Notes: a model not told the origin generated them from the sequence alone. A stretch of DNA of 64,000 nt from Psychrobacter phenylpyruvicus DSM 7000 = NBRC 102152 (GCF_000685805.1 NZ_JMKP01000004.1:70502-134501), one strand, 5' to 3'; shown: positions 39,088 through 49,972, counted from the first letter of the stretch. Numbers and translations: made by a program.

Positions 39088-42000
39088 ATGCCTAAACTCT
39101 CTAAGCATCCTCTTACTGATATCTTTACCTCTACCAATGAAGCCCTATTTCCTATAGATAACTCACAAAGGCGCTGGTTGTATCCAGCTCATGCTGCTGC
39201 CGGCAGCCTTTGGTTGGCGAGTCTAACAGACTGCCCTGTGGCCAATGTGGACAATCGTCTTAAAGTAGTGGTTACTAAGGATCAAAATCAGCTCAATCAA
39301 ATCGAAACGGAGCTAGCGTTTTGTGGAGTGGATGCTTATGTGTTCCCAGATTGGGAAATACTGACTTATGATGAGCTTTCGCCTCATCAAGATATTATTA
39401 GTGAGCGAATCAACCTGCTAACTGATATGCCCAAAACTGGTATTTTGTTAATCAGTATCCAAACTTTAATGCAGCGAGTAGCCCCACCAAGTTGGCTAAT
39501 TGGCCAGCATTTTGATCTAAGTGTGGGCGATATCTTTGACATAAATGATCAGCGAGAAATGTTAGCTGCAGCAGGTTACCGTGCTGTGGATAATGTGTTT
39601 GAGCCTGGTGAATTTGCGGTACGAGGTAGCGTTATTGATATCTTTGCCATGGGTCAGCCGTTCCCATTACGCTTGGATTTGTTCGATAATGAAATTGAAA
39701 CCATAAAGTTCTTTAATCCACAAACCCAGCGCACTTTATCTACTGAAACCTTAGTTGAGATAGTGTCATCTCGATCAGACTCAGATAGTGCTACTAAGCA
39801 TGATTTAACGGTCGAGTCCTTGTCTTTACTACATAAATTACCAGACGTCTCCAAGCCCATTACTGAGTTTCAGATTCTGCCTGCCAAAGAGTTTCCTTTG
39901 GATGAAGGCAAGGAGGTGTTCCGTAATAACTTCGCGGCCATGTTCCCCAATGTCAGCAGTCGCCGATTTGAGCTGCATAAAGATGTCATGGCAGGCATAG
40001 CCAGTAGTGGCCTTGAATACTACCAGCCACTATTCTTTGATTTAGAGGACTGGAATCAGACGGGGCATCTATTTACGTATTTCCCCAAAGATGCGCTGTT
40101 TATTATCGATGAAGGTATAGCTGAGTCTCAGGCAGATTATTGGGCACAAATTCAGCGCCGTTATGAAGAGCGCCGTCATGATATTGATAAACCTATCTTA
40201 GAGCCAAAACTGCTTTATTTGCCCAGCAATGAAACCAATGAAAAGTTAAAAGCTTATTCGCGCATTATTTTAAGCCAAAATGATTTACAGGAAGCAGATA
40301 GCAGCCAAACGGGTAAGGTACGCTTGCCTGCCGTTATGCCACCTGAGTTGCCAGTCAGTCATCAAAAAGCTGAGCCTTTACTAGAGCTATTGAATTATGC
40401 AGAGGGTCAGTGGGGTGATCATGAGGCAGAGCAAGATCAAGATATAAGCAAGCCACTGCCTCGCCCTATATTGGTAGTGGCAGAAACTGCCGGTCGCCGT
40501 GAGATTCTACTAGAGCTGTTCCGTGGAAAAATTAATGTTAAAACCTTTGAGGGTTTACAGCAGTTCTTACACAGTGAGCTGTATCAAAACAATGAACTAG
40601 CCGAGGGTGACAAGCCCACAGTAGGCTTAACCATTGCCCCGATAGAGCGAGGGGCAGTAATAGCCAACCATTTATCTATTATTAGTGAAACCCAGCTATT
40701 TGGCAGGCAAGTACTACAAACCCGTCGCCGCCGTCAAAGCGATGTCTCAGAAGAGTTCTTAATCAAAAGTGTGACTGAGCTGACCGAGGGCAGTCCAGTG
40801 GTTCATATTAATCAGGGTATTGGCCGTTACCATGGCTTAGTTACCTTAGATGCTGGCGAAGGTGAGCAAGAGTTTATTCATTTAAAGTACGCTGACGATG
40901 CCAGTATTTATGTGCCAGTAGCTAACTTGCAGTTAATTAGCCGTTATAGTGGCGGCGATCCTGCCTTAGCGCCCTTACATAAGATTGGCAGTGGCAAATG
41001 GGACAAAGCAAAACAAAAAGCTTTAGAGCAAATTCATGATGTGGCTGCAGAGCTGCTGAATATGCAAGCCCGCCGTCAAGCTAAAGAGGGCATTCATTTT
41101 AAAGTTGATACGGCGCAGTATGAGCTGTTTGCTAGTCAGTTTGCTTTTGAAGAGACACCGGATCAGGCGAATGCCATTGATGCAGTCATACATGATATGA
41201 AGCAAAACAAGCCTATGGACCGGCTTATCTGCGGCGATGTGGGCTTTGGTAAAACCGAAGTGGCGATGCGAGCCGCTTTTATCGCGGTTAATAGTGGCTA
41301 TCAAGTGGCGGTATTGGTTCCGACGACCTTGCTGGCAGGACAGCACGAGGATAACTTCAAAGACCGCTTTGCTGATTGGCCGATCCGTATCGAAACTTTA
41401 TCTCGCTTTGGTGGTAAAAAATATCAAGATCAAGTTTTAGAGGACTTGGCTGCTGGCAAAGTAGATATCGTTATTGGGACTCATAAGCTGCTGCAAAAAG
41501 ACGTCAAGTTTGCCAACTTAGGGCTAATGATTGTCGATGAAGAGCACCGCTTTGGGGTACGTCATAAAGAGCGTATCAAAGCGATCCAAAGTGATGTTGA
41601 CAGCTTGTCGATGACTGCCACACCGATTCCTAGAACCTTAAATATGGCCTTGTCTGGCATGCGTGATATGTCGATTATTGCTACACCGCCGGCAAGACGC
41701 TTAGCCATTAAAACCTTTGTAATGCAAAAGACTGACCAGCTTATGAAAGAGGCTATTTTGCGTGAATTACTGCGCGGTGGTCAGGTCTATCTATTACACA
41801 ACGATGTGGCCAGTATTGAGCGTATGGCTGAGAATATTCGTGAGTTGGTACCTGAAGCCCGAGTAGGGGTGGCACACGGTCAGATGAATGAGCGTGGGCT
41901 AGAGCAGGTGATGCAGCAGTTTTATCACAAAAAATTTAACGTGCTGGTATGTACCACTATTATTGAGACTGGTATTGATGTGCCTAATGCCAATACTATT

Positions 42001-42840
42001 ATCATCGAGCGTGCTGATAAGTTTGGTCTAGCACAGTTGCACCAGTTACGTGGCCGAGTGGGACGTAGCCACCATCAAGCCTATTGTTATCTGTTAGTTC
42101 CTTCTATTAAGGGGTTAAAAGGCGATGCCAAAAAGCGTCTACGTGCCGTCGAAAGGGCCAATACCTTAGGGGCAGGCTTTATGCTGGCCAGTGAGGATCT
42201 AGAAATACGCGGTGCAGGGGAAATCTTAGGCAAGCAGCAAAGTGGCAATATGCAAGCCATTGGTTTTAGCTTATACATGGATATGCTGGAGCGGGCTACC
42301 AAAGCCATTAAGGCGGGCAAAGAGCCGGACTTAAATACGCCATTATCCCTGACCAGTGATATTAATTTGCACTGCTCAGCGCTTATTCCAGAAGACTATG
42401 TCAATGATGTGCCGCAGCGTTTGTTATTCTATAAACGCATCAGTAATGCTGAAGATAAAGACACTTTAACCGATATTAGAACTGAAATGATTGATAGATT
42501 TGGGGCACTGCCAGATCAAACTAGGCAGCTATTTGCCATTCATCAGTTACGGGTTCAGGCTGAGCCTTTGGCTATCTATAAGATAGATGCCACCAGCAGC
42601 AGTGTAGTATTAGAGTTTGCACCAGATACCCCAGTTGATGCTTTGGCTATTATTCAGTTAATTCAGTCAGATGGTAATCGCTACCGTATGCATGGGGCTT
42701 CAGGTATTCGTTACACCAATCCTGATAAGCTACAGACCCCGCAGCAGCGTGTAGAGGTGGTACGTGAGTTGTTAAATCACTTCTCAAAACATGTGACCGA
42801 AGAGCATGTGGATAATAATAACAATGACAAGCAGGGATAG
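39088..42840 (+). CDS. mfd: Transcription-repair coupling factor Mfd
   Basis: A protein of about 1250 aa that removes stalled RNA polymerase and recruits UvrA. Domains in order: UvrB-like N-terminal domains (FPDWEILTYDELSPHQDIIS; RGSVIDIFAMGQPFPLRLDL), the polymerase-binding Tudor-like domain (GSPVVHINQGIGRYHGLVTL), RecG-like translocase motifs (Walker A GDVGFGKTEVAMRAAF, DEEHRFGV, ATPIPRTLNMAL, ETGIDVPNANTIII, LHQLRGRVGRS) and the C-terminal D7 domain. The ATG at 39088 starts MPKLSKHPLTDIF; a GTG at 39037 is the alternative and lacks a ribosome site. It is longer than E. coli Mfd (1148 aa), partly through an insertion in the N-terminal half. Confidence 0.96.
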   Translation: MPKLSKHPLTDIFTSTNEALFPIDNSQRRWLYPAHAAAGSLWLASLTDCPVANVDNRLKVVVTKDQNQLNQIETELAFCGVDAYVFPDWEILTYDELSPHQDIISERINLLTDMPKTGILLISIQTLMQRVAPPSWLIGQHFDLSVGDIFDINDQREMLAAAGYRAVDNVFEPGEFAVRGSVIDIFAMGQPFPLRLDLFDNEIETIKFFNPQTQRTLSTETLVEIVSSRSDSDSATKHDLTVESLSLLHKLPDVSKPITEFQILPAKEFPLDEGKEVFRNNFAAMFPNVSSRRFELHKDVMAGIASSGLEYYQPLFFDLEDWNQTGHLFTYFPKDALFIIDEGIAESQADYWAQIQRRYEERRHDIDKPILEPKLLYLPSNETNEKLKAYSRIILSQNDLQEADSSQTGKVRLPAVMPPELPVSHQKAEPLLELLNYAEGQWGDHEAEQDQDISKPLPRPILVVAETAGRREILLELFRGKINVKTFEGLQQFLHSELYQNNELAEGDKPTVGLTIAPIERGAVIANHLSIISETQLFGRQVLQTRRRRQSDVSEEFLIKSVTELTEGSPVVHINQGIGRYHGLVTLDAGEGEQEFIHLKYADDASIYVPVANLQLISRYSGGDPALAPLHKIGSGKWDKAKQKALEQIHDVAAELLNMQARRQAKEGIHFKVDTAQYELFASQFAFEETPDQANAIDAVIHDMKQNKPMDRLICGDVGFGKTEVAMRAAFIAVNSGYQVAVLVPTTLLAGQHEDNFKDRFADWPIRIETLSRFGGKKYQDQVLEDLAAGKVDIVIGTHKLLQKDVKFANLGLMIVDEEHRFGVRHKERIKAIQSDVDSLSMTATPIPRTLNMALSGMRDMSIIATPPARRLAIKTFVMQKTDQLMKEAILRELLRGGQVYLLHNDVASIERMAENIRELVPEARVGVAHGQMNERGLEQVMQQFYHKKFNVLVCTTIIETGIDVPNANTIIIERADKFGLAQLHQLRGRVGRSHHQAYCYLLVPSIKGLKGDAKKRLRAVERANTLGAGFMLASEDLEIRGAGEILGKQQSGNMQAIGFSLYMDMLERATKAIKAGKEPDLNTPLSLTSDINLHCSALIPEDYVNDVPQRLLFYKRISNAEDKDTLTDIRTEMIDRFGALPDQTRQLFAIHQLRVQAEPLAIYKIDATSSSVVLEFAPDTPVDALAIIQLIQSDGNRYRMHGASGIRYTNPDKLQTPQQRVEVVRELLNHFSKHVTEEHVDNNNNDKQG

Positions 42841-43020
42841 AGTTAATTATAAGTAGGAATATAGTCAATCTATCTACAAAGTCATTAAGTCTTCATGGTG
42901 CTTTAATCTAATCGTCATAGCGCTTTAATCTAACTGTCATCAACTATTAGTATCTTATAGTCATAAAACAAAAGCAGGACATAAATAATAAAGAAACAAG
43001 TGAATAAGGAGAGACAAGAT

Positions 43021-43107
43021 ATGATGATTAATAACGCTATCGATTTGGAGGATTTGCAAGTCCCAGAGTGGTTTGAGGATGAAGCAGAAGATGCGGTAGA
43101 GATGTAA
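43021..43107 (+). CDS. Possible 28-aa acidic small protein
   Basis: A frame reading MMINNAIDLEDLQVPEWFED and ending DAVEM, with AAGGAG 9 nt before the ATG. Composition is strongly acidic with two aromatics (PEWF). The region is otherwise AT-rich and the frame is short, so chance is not excluded. It is followed 175 bp later by a terminator. Confidence 0.4.
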   Translation: MMINNAIDLEDLQVPEWFEDEAEDAVEM

Positions 43108-43282
43108 ACCAGTAAAGCTGAAATCTGGAACATAACGGGTGATGGATAAAAGTATAAAAATTAGGGATGATAATAATAACACTGGGAAAAAATAAGAAAA
43201 AATGCTGAAAGTGCAAGTAGGTTGTGGCTTTTAACAGAGCCGTTCAATGGCTATCACTAGGTCGCTAGCCATTGATGGTAAG

Positions 43283-43312
43283 GCAGTCTTGAGTTCTCAA
43301 GGCTGCTTTTTT
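43283..43312 (+). terminator. Intergenic rightward terminator
   Basis: Eleven-bp stem GCAGTCTTGAG / CTCAAGGCTGC with a TT loop and one wobble, followed by six T. It ends transcripts coming from mfd or the small frame. Confidence 0.88.
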
Positions 43313-43444
43313 ATGTTTATAAGTTTATTAACAGCTCGCATATTTTCTGTAAAAGATTAAACCTGTGTTAGTATCTATAATATCAAGCCAATACCTGATA
43401 AAATATCGGCTTGCAGAATCATTAAAATAATTAAGAGAGCCAAT

Positions 43445-43879
43445 ATGTTTCAACTTCATCCAACACTAGCTAAAGATTCGTTTTTAGTTGGAGACTTTCC
43501 GCTATCTACTTGTCGTCTAATTAATGACTGCCAGTTTCCTTGGTTGATTTTGGTACCTAGAGTGGCGGGTGTGCAAGAAATTTATGAATTATCACCAGCG
43601 GATCAGGCTCAGTTTTTACGTGAGTCAAGCTGGCTATCGAGTCAAATGGCTAAGACCTTTAATGCTGACAAGATGAATGTGGCCGCTTTAGGCAATCAGG
43701 TACCGCAGCTACATTTCCATCATATCGTTCGCTATCAAAATGATTTAGCTTGGCCAAATCCAGTATGGGGAACGCCGGCAGTGCCTTATACTCAAGAGGT
43801 TTATTTGGCTATGCAGCAGACACTTATGATGGCATTACGTGGCCATAATCAAATGCCTTTTGACTGGCAGATGCAATAA
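43445..43879 (+). CDS. HIT-family hydrolase-like protein
   Basis: A 144-aa protein. The histidine-triad region is QVPQLHFHHIVRYQND, and CRLINDCQFPWLILVPRVAG near the N-terminus matches proteobacterial HIT proteins annotated as diadenosine tetraphosphate hydrolase-like. The triad is written H-F-H-H rather than the classic H-x-H-x-H, as usual for this subgroup. Substrate is unknown, probably a nucleotide. Confidence 0.85.
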   Translation: MFQLHPTLAKDSFLVGDFPLSTCRLINDCQFPWLILVPRVAGVQEIYELSPADQAQFLRESSWLSSQMAKTFNADKMNVAALGNQVPQLHFHHIVRYQNDLAWPNPVWGTPAVPYTQEVYLAMQQTLMMALRGHNQMPFDWQMQ

Positions 43880-43891
43880 TCTATTCGCCAT

Positions 43892-43923
43892 AAAAAAAGA
43901 CACCCACTGGGTGTCTTTTTTTT
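43892..43923. terminator. Bidirectional terminator HIT gene / fdx
   Basis: Stem AAGACACCC / GGGTGTCTT with an ACT loop, flanked by A7 on the left and T8 on the right, so it serves both converging genes. Confidence 0.9.
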
Positions 43924-43952
43924 ATCACATCATTGTAAAGACAGGACGGGTC

Positions 43953-44291
43953 TTAGTGGTTTTCACTGGCATGATTCAGGGTATATTTTGGAATCTCAAC
44001 CACTAGATCTGTGTCTTCAATCTGAACTTGACAAGACAGGCGCGAATCAGGCTCTAGTCCCCAAGCTCTATCTAATAAGTCAGCTTCAATATCATCCATC
44101 TCATCAAGACTGTTAAAGCCCTTACGGACAATTACGTGACAGGTAGTACAGGCTTTAGACATCTCACAAGCATGCTCAATTTTGAAGCCTTTTTCTAATA
44201 GACCTTTACACAAGTTTTGGCCGCTTTCAAGTTCAACCTCAGCACCTTCTGGGCATATTTCATGATGAGGTAATAATGTAATCTTAGGCAT
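43953..44291 (-). CDS. fdx: ISC-type [2Fe-2S] ferredoxin
   Basis: A 112-aa adrenodoxin-type ferredoxin. The ATG at 44291 begins MPKITLLPHHEICPEGA; the frame opens at a TTG slightly earlier. Cluster ligands are in HACEMSKACTTCHVIV (Cys-x5-Cys-x2-Cys) and LSCQ. It supplies electrons for cluster assembly on IscU. Last gene of the isc operon; no iscX follows. Confidence 0.95.
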   Translation of the reverse strand: MPKITLLPHHEICPEGAEVELESGQNLCKGLLEKGFKIEHACEMSKACTTCHVIVRKGFNSLDEMDDIEADLLDRAWGLEPDSRLSCQVQIEDTDLVVEIPKYTLNHASENH

Positions 44292-44385
44292 AAAAAATTC
44301 CAACTTTTAGTTATTAGTAAAATCTGTCTGCAATATCTGGATTAGAGGGTAGATCAATATATTATTAGCTATTTAAGCCAGTGCC

Positions 44386-46347
44386 TTATTCAGACCAAGT
44401 GTCAGTGCTGGTACCAGCGAGAGATTGCTGCACACTTTGGTCCATAATACGCGCTGCAAACGAATCACTTAATGGCTTTAACTGGGCTTGTTTGCTTTCT
44501 ACCTCTGCTTTTATGGCTTGTAGCACTGCTGGGTCTTCAGAAGTGATATCTTGCTGAAGCGCTTCAGTTAACTTTTGCATGGCTTGTTGCAGATTATCAA
44601 TTTCTTCTTCGCTTAATAACGAGTTGAATTCTTGTAAAGCCGACTGTAAAGCTAATACTTCGCGCTCAGCTTCGACTTTAGCTTCAATTAAGCTACGAGC
44701 AAGTTTATCCTGTGCAGCATTTTCAAAGCCTGCACGTAATAGTTGCTCTTGTTGTTCATCACTCAGGCCATACGACGGGGTAATCTTGATATCACTCTTA
44801 ACCCCAGAGGTGGCTTCAAAGGCGCTGACAGATAGCTGACCATTGGCATCAATGTCAAAAGTAACTTCGATGCGTGCTAAGCCTGCTTTCATAGGAGGAA
44901 TGCCATATAGCTCAAAACGACCTAATGAACGGCAGTTCTCAACGGTATCTCGCTCACCTTGTACCACATGAATAATCATGCCAGTTTGGCCATCTTGATA
45001 AGTGGTAAAGGTTTGTTTTTTGGCCACTGGGATGGGTGTATTACGAGGAATAACCACCTCTACCAAGCCGCCCATGGTTTCTAAGCCTAATGATAGCGGA
45101 GTAACATCAAGCAGTAACACATTATTAGACTTGTCCTTCTTGATGAGCTGTTCAGCAACCTGTGCGGCACCTAACGCCACCACCTCATCAGGGTTCAGAT
45201 GAGACAGTGGTTTTTTATTAAAGAACTGTTCGACAGCATCCTGCACTACCGGCATACGGGTAGAGCCGCCCACCATGATCACCTCATCAAGCTGCGAGAC
45301 ATCAATATTAGCATCACGCATAACTTGCTCACACGTTGAAAGCGTACGGCGAGTGATTGGATCTACAATTTGTACTAAGTCTTCTGCGGTTAACACCCCT
45401 TGCCACTGAGTGCCGGCCACATCTAAGGTAACAGAAACACTATCCTTGTGGGTCAGTGCTTGCTTATAAGCTTCTGCTTGACGAGCAATATGAGTGCGCT
45501 GCTGAGCTGTTAATTGTTTGGGGTCTAGTCCCGCTTGCTTCAGTAGCCAGCCCATAATCTGGCGGTCCATATCATCGCCGCCTAAAGCACTATTACCACC
45601 TGTAGCCAATACTTCAAAGACACCTTCAGTCATCTTTAATAGCGACACATCAAAGGTACCGCCCCCTAAATCATAGATTAGGTAGATATGCTCTTGTTTT
45701 TCGGAGTCATCTTTGTCACGGTCTAGGCCATAGGCTACCGCTGCAGCTGTAGGCTCATTCAATAGCCTAAGTACATTAAGCCCTGCAAGTTTAGCAGCAT
45801 CTTTAGTTGCTTGGCGTTGAGCTTCATCAAAATAAGCGGGTACGGTAATGACTGCCCCAGCAATACTGGCATTAGGAAGGGCAGATTTAGCCCGCTGTTC
45901 TAAAGTTTTTAAGATTTGTGCAGAGACAGCGACTGGAGAGATCTCACCTTGAGCTGTTACAAAGGAGGGCATAGCTTCAACATTACCCTCGCTAGATTTT
46001 AGCTGATAAGGGTGTGAAAACTTAATGTCTTGTACACTACGACCCATAAAGCGCTTAGCTGAGATGATGGTATTAGCAGGATCTGTTTCAAAGTAAGCTA
46101 GTGCTTCAGAGCCAACAACAGGCGCTGTTATTCCATCTTTATTGCCATAATAGACTACAGAGGGTAGCAAGGTATCTTTGCTAGTTTCAGCGGTTTCATT
46201 ACTTAAAGAAGTTTCAAGCAAAGCGGCCTTACCCGAGCGAACAACCGCTACCATAGAGCGAGTGGTGCCCAAATCGATACCTAAAGCATATTTATGCTCA
46301 TGAGGATTTGCACTTTGGTTTGGTTCAGCAATTTGTAATAAAGACAT
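44386..46347 (-). CDS. hscA: Fe-S cluster chaperone HscA (Hsp70 family)
   Basis: A 653-aa Hsp70-type ATPase, longer than E. coli HscA (616 aa). Motifs: [63 protein letters not shown] and [13 protein letters not shown]. The C-terminal substrate-binding domain would bind the LPPVK motif of IscU, and that motif is present in the IscU here. It lies 98 bp after hscB across a repeat. Confidence 0.95.
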   Translation of the reverse strand: MSLLQIAEPNQSANPHEHKYALGIDLGTTRSMVAVVRSGKAALLETSLSNETAETSKDTLLPSVVYYGNKDGITAPVVGSEALAYFETDPANTIISAKRFMGRSVQDIKFSHPYQLKSSEGNVEAMPSFVTAQGEISPVAVSAQILKTLEQRAKSALPNASIAGAVITVPAYFDEAQRQATKDAAKLAGLNVLRLLNEPTAAAVAYGLDRDKDDSEKQEHIYLIYDLGGGTFDVSLLKMTEGVFEVLATGGNSALGGDDMDRQIMGWLLKQAGLDPKQLTAQQRTHIARQAEAYKQALTHKDSVSVTLDVAGTQWQGVLTAEDLVQIVDPITRRTLSTCEQVMRDANIDVSQLDEVIMVGGSTRMPVVQDAVEQFFNKKPLSHLNPDEVVALGAAQVAEQLIKKDKSNNVLLLDVTPLSLGLETMGGLVEVVIPRNTPIPVAKKQTFTTYQDGQTGMIIHVVQGERDTVENCRSLGRFELYGIPPMKAGLARIEVTFDIDANGQLSVSAFEATSGVKSDIKITPSYGLSDEQQEQLLRAGFENAAQDKLARSLIEAKVEAEREVLALQSALQEFNSLLSEEEIDNLQQAMQKLTEALQQDITSEDPAVLQAIKAEVESKQAQLKPLSDSFAARIMDQSVQQSLAGTSTDTWSE

Positions 46348-46404
46348 AAAACACTCAATCTAAGGCAGAGAATTAAAGATAAAAGTAAAATAAAGGCTTA
46401 ACTA

Positions 46405-46441
46405 TTTATATAAAGATATCAGTTTATATAAAGATATCAGT
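46405..46441. repeat. Tandem 18-bp repeat between hscB and hscA
   Basis: The unit TTTATATAAAGATATCAGT occurs at 46405-46423 and 46423-46441, with a degenerate third unit overlapping the end of hscB. Each unit contains GATATC. It lies in the hscB-hscA gap and could be a slippage product or a binding site. Confidence 0.6.
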
Positions 46442-46445
46442 CATA

Positions 46446-46997
46446 TCAAAGATATAAATCATCGTCATCAGCTTGTTGTTGGCTGTTATCGATGGCTATG
46501 TCCATATCTTTTTTTAGTTTAACCAAAAACTTAAGCTTCTGAGTAGCATCTTTTGCCACCGACCAATCTTGCTCAGCATAAGCCTTAACAAAACGCTGTG
46601 ACTGATTGTCTATGCGCTGATCAACGTCAGTTTTAAGTTTGGCAATTGTCTCCAAATCGCTTGCTGATTCAGCATCATCCAGATCCATGCGCATTTCCAT
46701 AGCATCATCTAAGAAGTCAAGATCGGCAATAGAGTGGTCAGTATTTAACTCTTGGCCTGATAGCTCTAACAAATAATTGGCACGACTATCAGGATTAATT
46801 AAGATGTCATAGGCATGGTTAATGACAGCAGAGTTTTGCTGTAATGAAGCATTCTCATTACCACTTAATTTATCAGGGTGATACTGACTTTGAAGTTGAC
46901 GCAACCGTTCACTAAGCTTTGTGGGTTCAATCTCAAAAGTAATAGGCAGCTCGAATAGAGCGAAGAAATTGGCAAAAGTAGGTGCGTTATCTGACAT
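46446..46997 (-). CDS. hscB: Fe-S co-chaperone HscB
   Basis: A 183-aa J-domain protein. The HPD motif is in QSQYHPDKLSG, preceded by NFFALFELPITFEIEPTKLS. The C-terminal three-helix domain that binds IscU spans about 95-170. It stimulates HscA. It is the gene upstream of hscA in the operon. Confidence 0.93.
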   Translation of the reverse strand: MSDNAPTFANFFALFELPITFEIEPTKLSERLRQLQSQYHPDKLSGNENASLQQNSAVINHAYDILINPDSRANYLLELSGQELNTDHSIADLDFLDDAMEMRMDLDDAESASDLETIAKLKTDVDQRIDNQSQRFVKAYAEQDWSVAKDATQKLKFLVKLKKDMDIAIDNSQQQADDDDLYL

Positions 46998-47217
46998 AGG
47001 CTTTGAGTGCTATTGGTTGATGGTGGTTTGGTGGAAGCTAAAACTTAAAGCTGACGCACTAGGTCGTCAGCTCCTTATAAAATCTAAAATTATCGCTATG
47101 GTAAGCTATGTAATTATATTTTTAGTTAATAAGCACGGCTATAAACTAGAGTGGCTTATTATTTAATATAAGGGCCGGGTAGGGGATAAGCAGTACTGAA
47201 ATGAACTGATTGAACAG

Positions 47218-47538
47218 TTAAACAGTAAAGGACTCACCGCAGCCACATTCCCCTTTTTGGTTAGGGTTAGTGAATTTAAAGCCTTCGTTAAGACCTTCGG
47301 TCACATAATCCATCAATAAGCCGTCTAAATAAACCATACTCTTAGGGTCAACGAAGATATTTACTCCGTGGCTTTCAAATTTTTCATCTACTGAATCTGG
47401 TTCATCGACGAATTCTAACACGTAGGCCAGTCCCGAACATCCAGCGGTACGGATACCGACACGAATGCCCTCGCCATGACCTCGGTTATTTAAATAATCT
47501 GTAACGTGTTTTGCAGCACGTTCGGTCAGTTCTATCAT
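47218..47538 (-). CDS. iscA: Iron-sulfur assembly protein IscA
   Basis: A 106-aa A-type carrier. The three conserved Cys are in [13 protein letters not shown] and GECGCGESF. It carries Fe or a cluster to target proteins. It lies 115 bp after iscU. Confidence 0.96.
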   Translation of the reverse strand: MIELTERAAKHVTDYLNNRGHGEGIRVGIRTAGCSGLAYVLEFVDEPDSVDEKFESHGVNIFVDPKSMVYLDGLLMDYVTEGLNEGFKFTNPNQKGECGCGESFTV

Positions 47539-47653
47539 TAAGACTATCCTAATGTTAAAAATTAAATTTATATCATTTGGGCTTAATAAGGCAAACTTAC
47601 TAAGCCCATTAGCATTAAATAATATACTAATCGCTTATTAAGAAAATTATTAA

Positions 47654-48049
47654 TTAAGCGTCAGTTGCTGTACCAGCCTTAGTGCGGTAATCATTAATAG
47701 CTGCTTTAATAGCATCTTCAGCCAATACTGAACAGTGAACTTTCACTGGTGGTAGCGCTAATTCTTCAGCAATGTGCTTGTTTTTGATCTCAGACGCTTG
47801 GTCTAATGTCTTGCCTTTTAGCCACTCAGTTACTAAAGAGCTTGAAGCAATAGCTGAGCCACAGCCATAAGTCTTAAAGCGAGCATCTTCAATAATACCG
47901 TCATCGCCAACTTGGATTTGTAGACGCATAACGTCACCACAAGCTGGAGCACCAACCATACCGGTACCAACGTTCTTGGCATCTTTGTCTAAATTACCAA
48001 CGTTACGTGGATTTTCATAATGGTCAATTACTTGATTACTATAAGCCAT
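47654..48049 (-). CDS. iscU: Iron-sulfur scaffold IscU
   Basis: A 131-aa scaffold. The start is MAYSNQVIDHYENPRNVGNL; the cluster Cys are in GAPACGDVM, YGCGSAIASSS and HCSVLAEDA, and LPPVKVHCS contains the HscA-binding motif. It receives sulfur from IscS. Confidence 0.97.
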   Translation of the reverse strand: MAYSNQVIDHYENPRNVGNLDKDAKNVGTGMVGAPACGDVMRLQIQVGDDGIIEDARFKTYGCGSAIASSSLVTEWLKGKTLDQASEIKNKHIAEELALPPVKVHCSVLAEDAIKAAINDYRTKAGTATDA

Positions 48050-48151
48050 GGTGTTTCTCCTGGGGTTTAACCTAGATAAATGGGGACAATAAAAAATTTA
48101 TTGTCTAATTTGTTAATAATAATTAGCGTCAATTAAGCCGCTGTTTTTGTT

Positions 48152-49378
48152 TTAGTGTTCCGCCCACTCTACCGAGTCAAGGTCCACGCCATCTTTATAC
48201 ATATCCCATAGTGGAGATAAGTCTCTTAATTTATCAACCGCTTCATGAATCTGAGTTAAGATTACATCAATGTCCTCTTCAGTAGTATAACGACCAAAGC
48301 TGAAGCGAATAGAGCTGTGCGCTAGTTCGTCTGGGCGACCAATAGCACGTAGCACATATGAAGGCTCAAGAGTAGCTGATGTACAAGCTGAACCTGAAGA
48401 GACAGCCATGTCTTTCAACGACATCATTAGTGACTCACCTTCAACGAAGTTGAAGCTAATGTTAATAATATTTGGCACGCTGTTTTCAGCATCGCCATTT
48501 AGATAAATCTCTTCAATATCTTGAACGCCTTGCCATAATTTGTCATGCAGTTTTTGGACGTGGGCACGGTCTTGTTCTAAACGCTCAGCAGCAATAGCGA
48601 ATGCTTCACCCATACCAACGATTTGATGAGTTGGTAGAGTACCTGAACGCATGCCACGCTCATGACCACCACCATGCTGTTCAGCACGGATGCGCACACG
48701 TGGTTTACGGCGTACGTATAAAGCGCCAATACCTTTAGGACCATAAATCTTATGACCTGAGAAGCTCATTAGATCCACTTTTAGATCTTCAAGGTCAATT
48801 TCTACTTTACCAGCAGCTTGGGCGGCATCAACGTGGAAGATTACGCCTGCTTCACGGGTAATTTCACCGATTGCTTTAACATCGGTTATGGTGCCTAATT
48901 CGTTATTTACCATCATTAATGAAACTAAAATGGTGTCGTCACGTAAGGCTTCTTTAACCTGCTCTGGTAAGATAAGTCCTGTGCTTGGCTGAGGGTCGAT
49001 ATAAGTAATTTCAAAACCTTCTTGCTCAAGTTGACGACAAGTATCTAGAACAGCTTTGTGCTCAATGCGACTGGTGATAATGTGTTTACCACGACCTTCA
49101 TAGAAGTGAGCCGCGCCTTTAATGGCTAAGTTATCAGACTCAGTAGCACCAGAGGTAAATACGATTTCACGAGGATCGGCATTTACTAGATCAGCAATTT
49201 GTTGACGAGCATTCTCTACAGCTTCTTCAGCTTGCCATCCATAACCATGTGAACGAGAAGCTGGGTTACCGAAAACTCCTTCAAAAGTCATGTATTCAGC
49301 CATCTTCTTCGCTACTTTAGCATCAACAGGGGTAGTGGCTGCATAGTCAAGATAGATAGGACGGTTTAAATTACTCAT
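48152..49378 (-). CDS. iscS: Cysteine desulfurase IscS
   Basis: A 408-aa PLP enzyme. The PLP lysine is in [16 protein letters not shown] and the persulfide loop is [18 protein letters not shown]. It takes sulfur from cysteine for clusters and thio-modified RNA. The start overlaps the iscR stop by 4 nt. Confidence 0.97.
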   Translation of the reverse strand: MSNLNRPIYLDYAATTPVDAKVAKKMAEYMTFEGVFGNPASRSHGYGWQAEEAVENARQQIADLVNADPREIVFTSGATESDNLAIKGAAHFYEGRGKHIITSRIEHKAVLDTCRQLEQEGFEITYIDPQPSTGLILPEQVKEALRDDTILVSLMMVNNELGTITDVKAIGEITREAGVIFHVDAAQAAGKVEIDLEDLKVDLMSFSGHKIYGPKGIGALYVRRKPRVRIRAEQHGGGHERGMRSGTLPTHQIVGMGEAFAIAAERLEQDRAHVQKLHDKLWQGVQDIEEIYLNGDAENSVPNIINISFNFVEGESLMMSLKDMAVSSGSACTSATLEPSYVLRAIGRPDELAHSSIRFSFGRYTTEEDIDVILTQIHEAVDKLRDLSPLWDMYKDGVDLDSVEWAEH

Positions 49379-49902
49379 GCTGGATTAACCTCATTGGCAG
49401 GGAATATTATATTTGAATTTGTAGTTGTACTTTTTTCAGTTTTCTCAGTTGCTGCTTCATGAAGCAGTTGTTGACGATAGGAGACGTCTTTAACATTTTC
49501 CATTTGCAATAACTGAGCTAAAGAAATATTTTTTAAGTATTGTTCGATGTGAGTAGATAAAGCACACCATAAGTCATGGGTAAGGCACATAGCGCCACCT
49601 TGACAGTTGCCTTGACCGCCGCACTGCATGGCATTCACTGACTCATCGACGGCAGTGATAATGGTCATTACATCTATATCAGCCAAAGGTTTGGCTAAAT
49701 GGTAACCACCTGAGGCACCACGGGTACTGGTCACCAATCCCGCTTTACGTAATTTAGAAAATAATTGTTCTAAATAAGAAATAGAAATGGATTGGCGCTT
49801 GGCAATATCAGATAGGGAGACAGCATTTTTTGAATCACCATCTTGGATAGCCAGGTCAAGCAACGCGGTAACCGCGTATCTACCTCTAGTTGTTAAGCGC
49901 AT
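49375..49902 (-). CDS. iscR: Fe-S cluster regulator IscR
   Basis: A 175-aa Rrf2-family regulator. The winged-helix domain begins [18 protein letters not shown]. The cluster ligands Cys94, Cys100, Cys106 and a nearby His ([18 protein letters not shown]) have the E. coli IscR spacing. Holo-IscR should repress its own promoter at the type 1 site upstream. Confidence 0.96.
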   Translation of the reverse strand: MRLTTRGRYAVTALLDLAIQDGDSKNAVSLSDIAKRQSISISYLEQLFSKLRKAGLVTSTRGASGGYHLAKPLADIDVMTIITAVDESVNAMQCGGQGNCQGGAMCLTHDLWCALSTHIEQYLKNISLAQLLQMENVKDVSYRQQLLHEAATEKTEKSTTTNSNIIFPANEVNPA

Positions 49903-49942
49903 TTAATGTCTCCACGAGTTCATACTTGATTAATTAAGTCCT

Positions 49943-49972
49943 ATTATAGTTAATTCCGAGTAATACAGTCAA
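49943..49972 (-). promoter_or_regulatory. isc promoter with type 1 IscR operator
   Basis: On the minus strand TTGACT (49967-49972) and a perfect TATAAT (49943-49948) lie 18 bp apart. The -35 and spacer read TTGACT-N6-CTCGG-AAT (49953-49972), fitting the E. coli type 1 IscR site, TTGACT followed six bases later by CTCGG. Holo-IscR bound here would block polymerase. Confidence 0.85.

Larger units (their letters stand above)
42841..43444. other. Intergenic region mfd / HIT gene
   Basis: About 600 bp. It holds one short frame with a good ribosome site (43021-43107), an inverted repeat AATGGCTA / TAGCCATT near 43244-43275 and a strong rightward terminator (43283-43312). The 200 bp before that terminator could encode a small RNA, but no known family was recognised. 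Confidence 0.45.
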
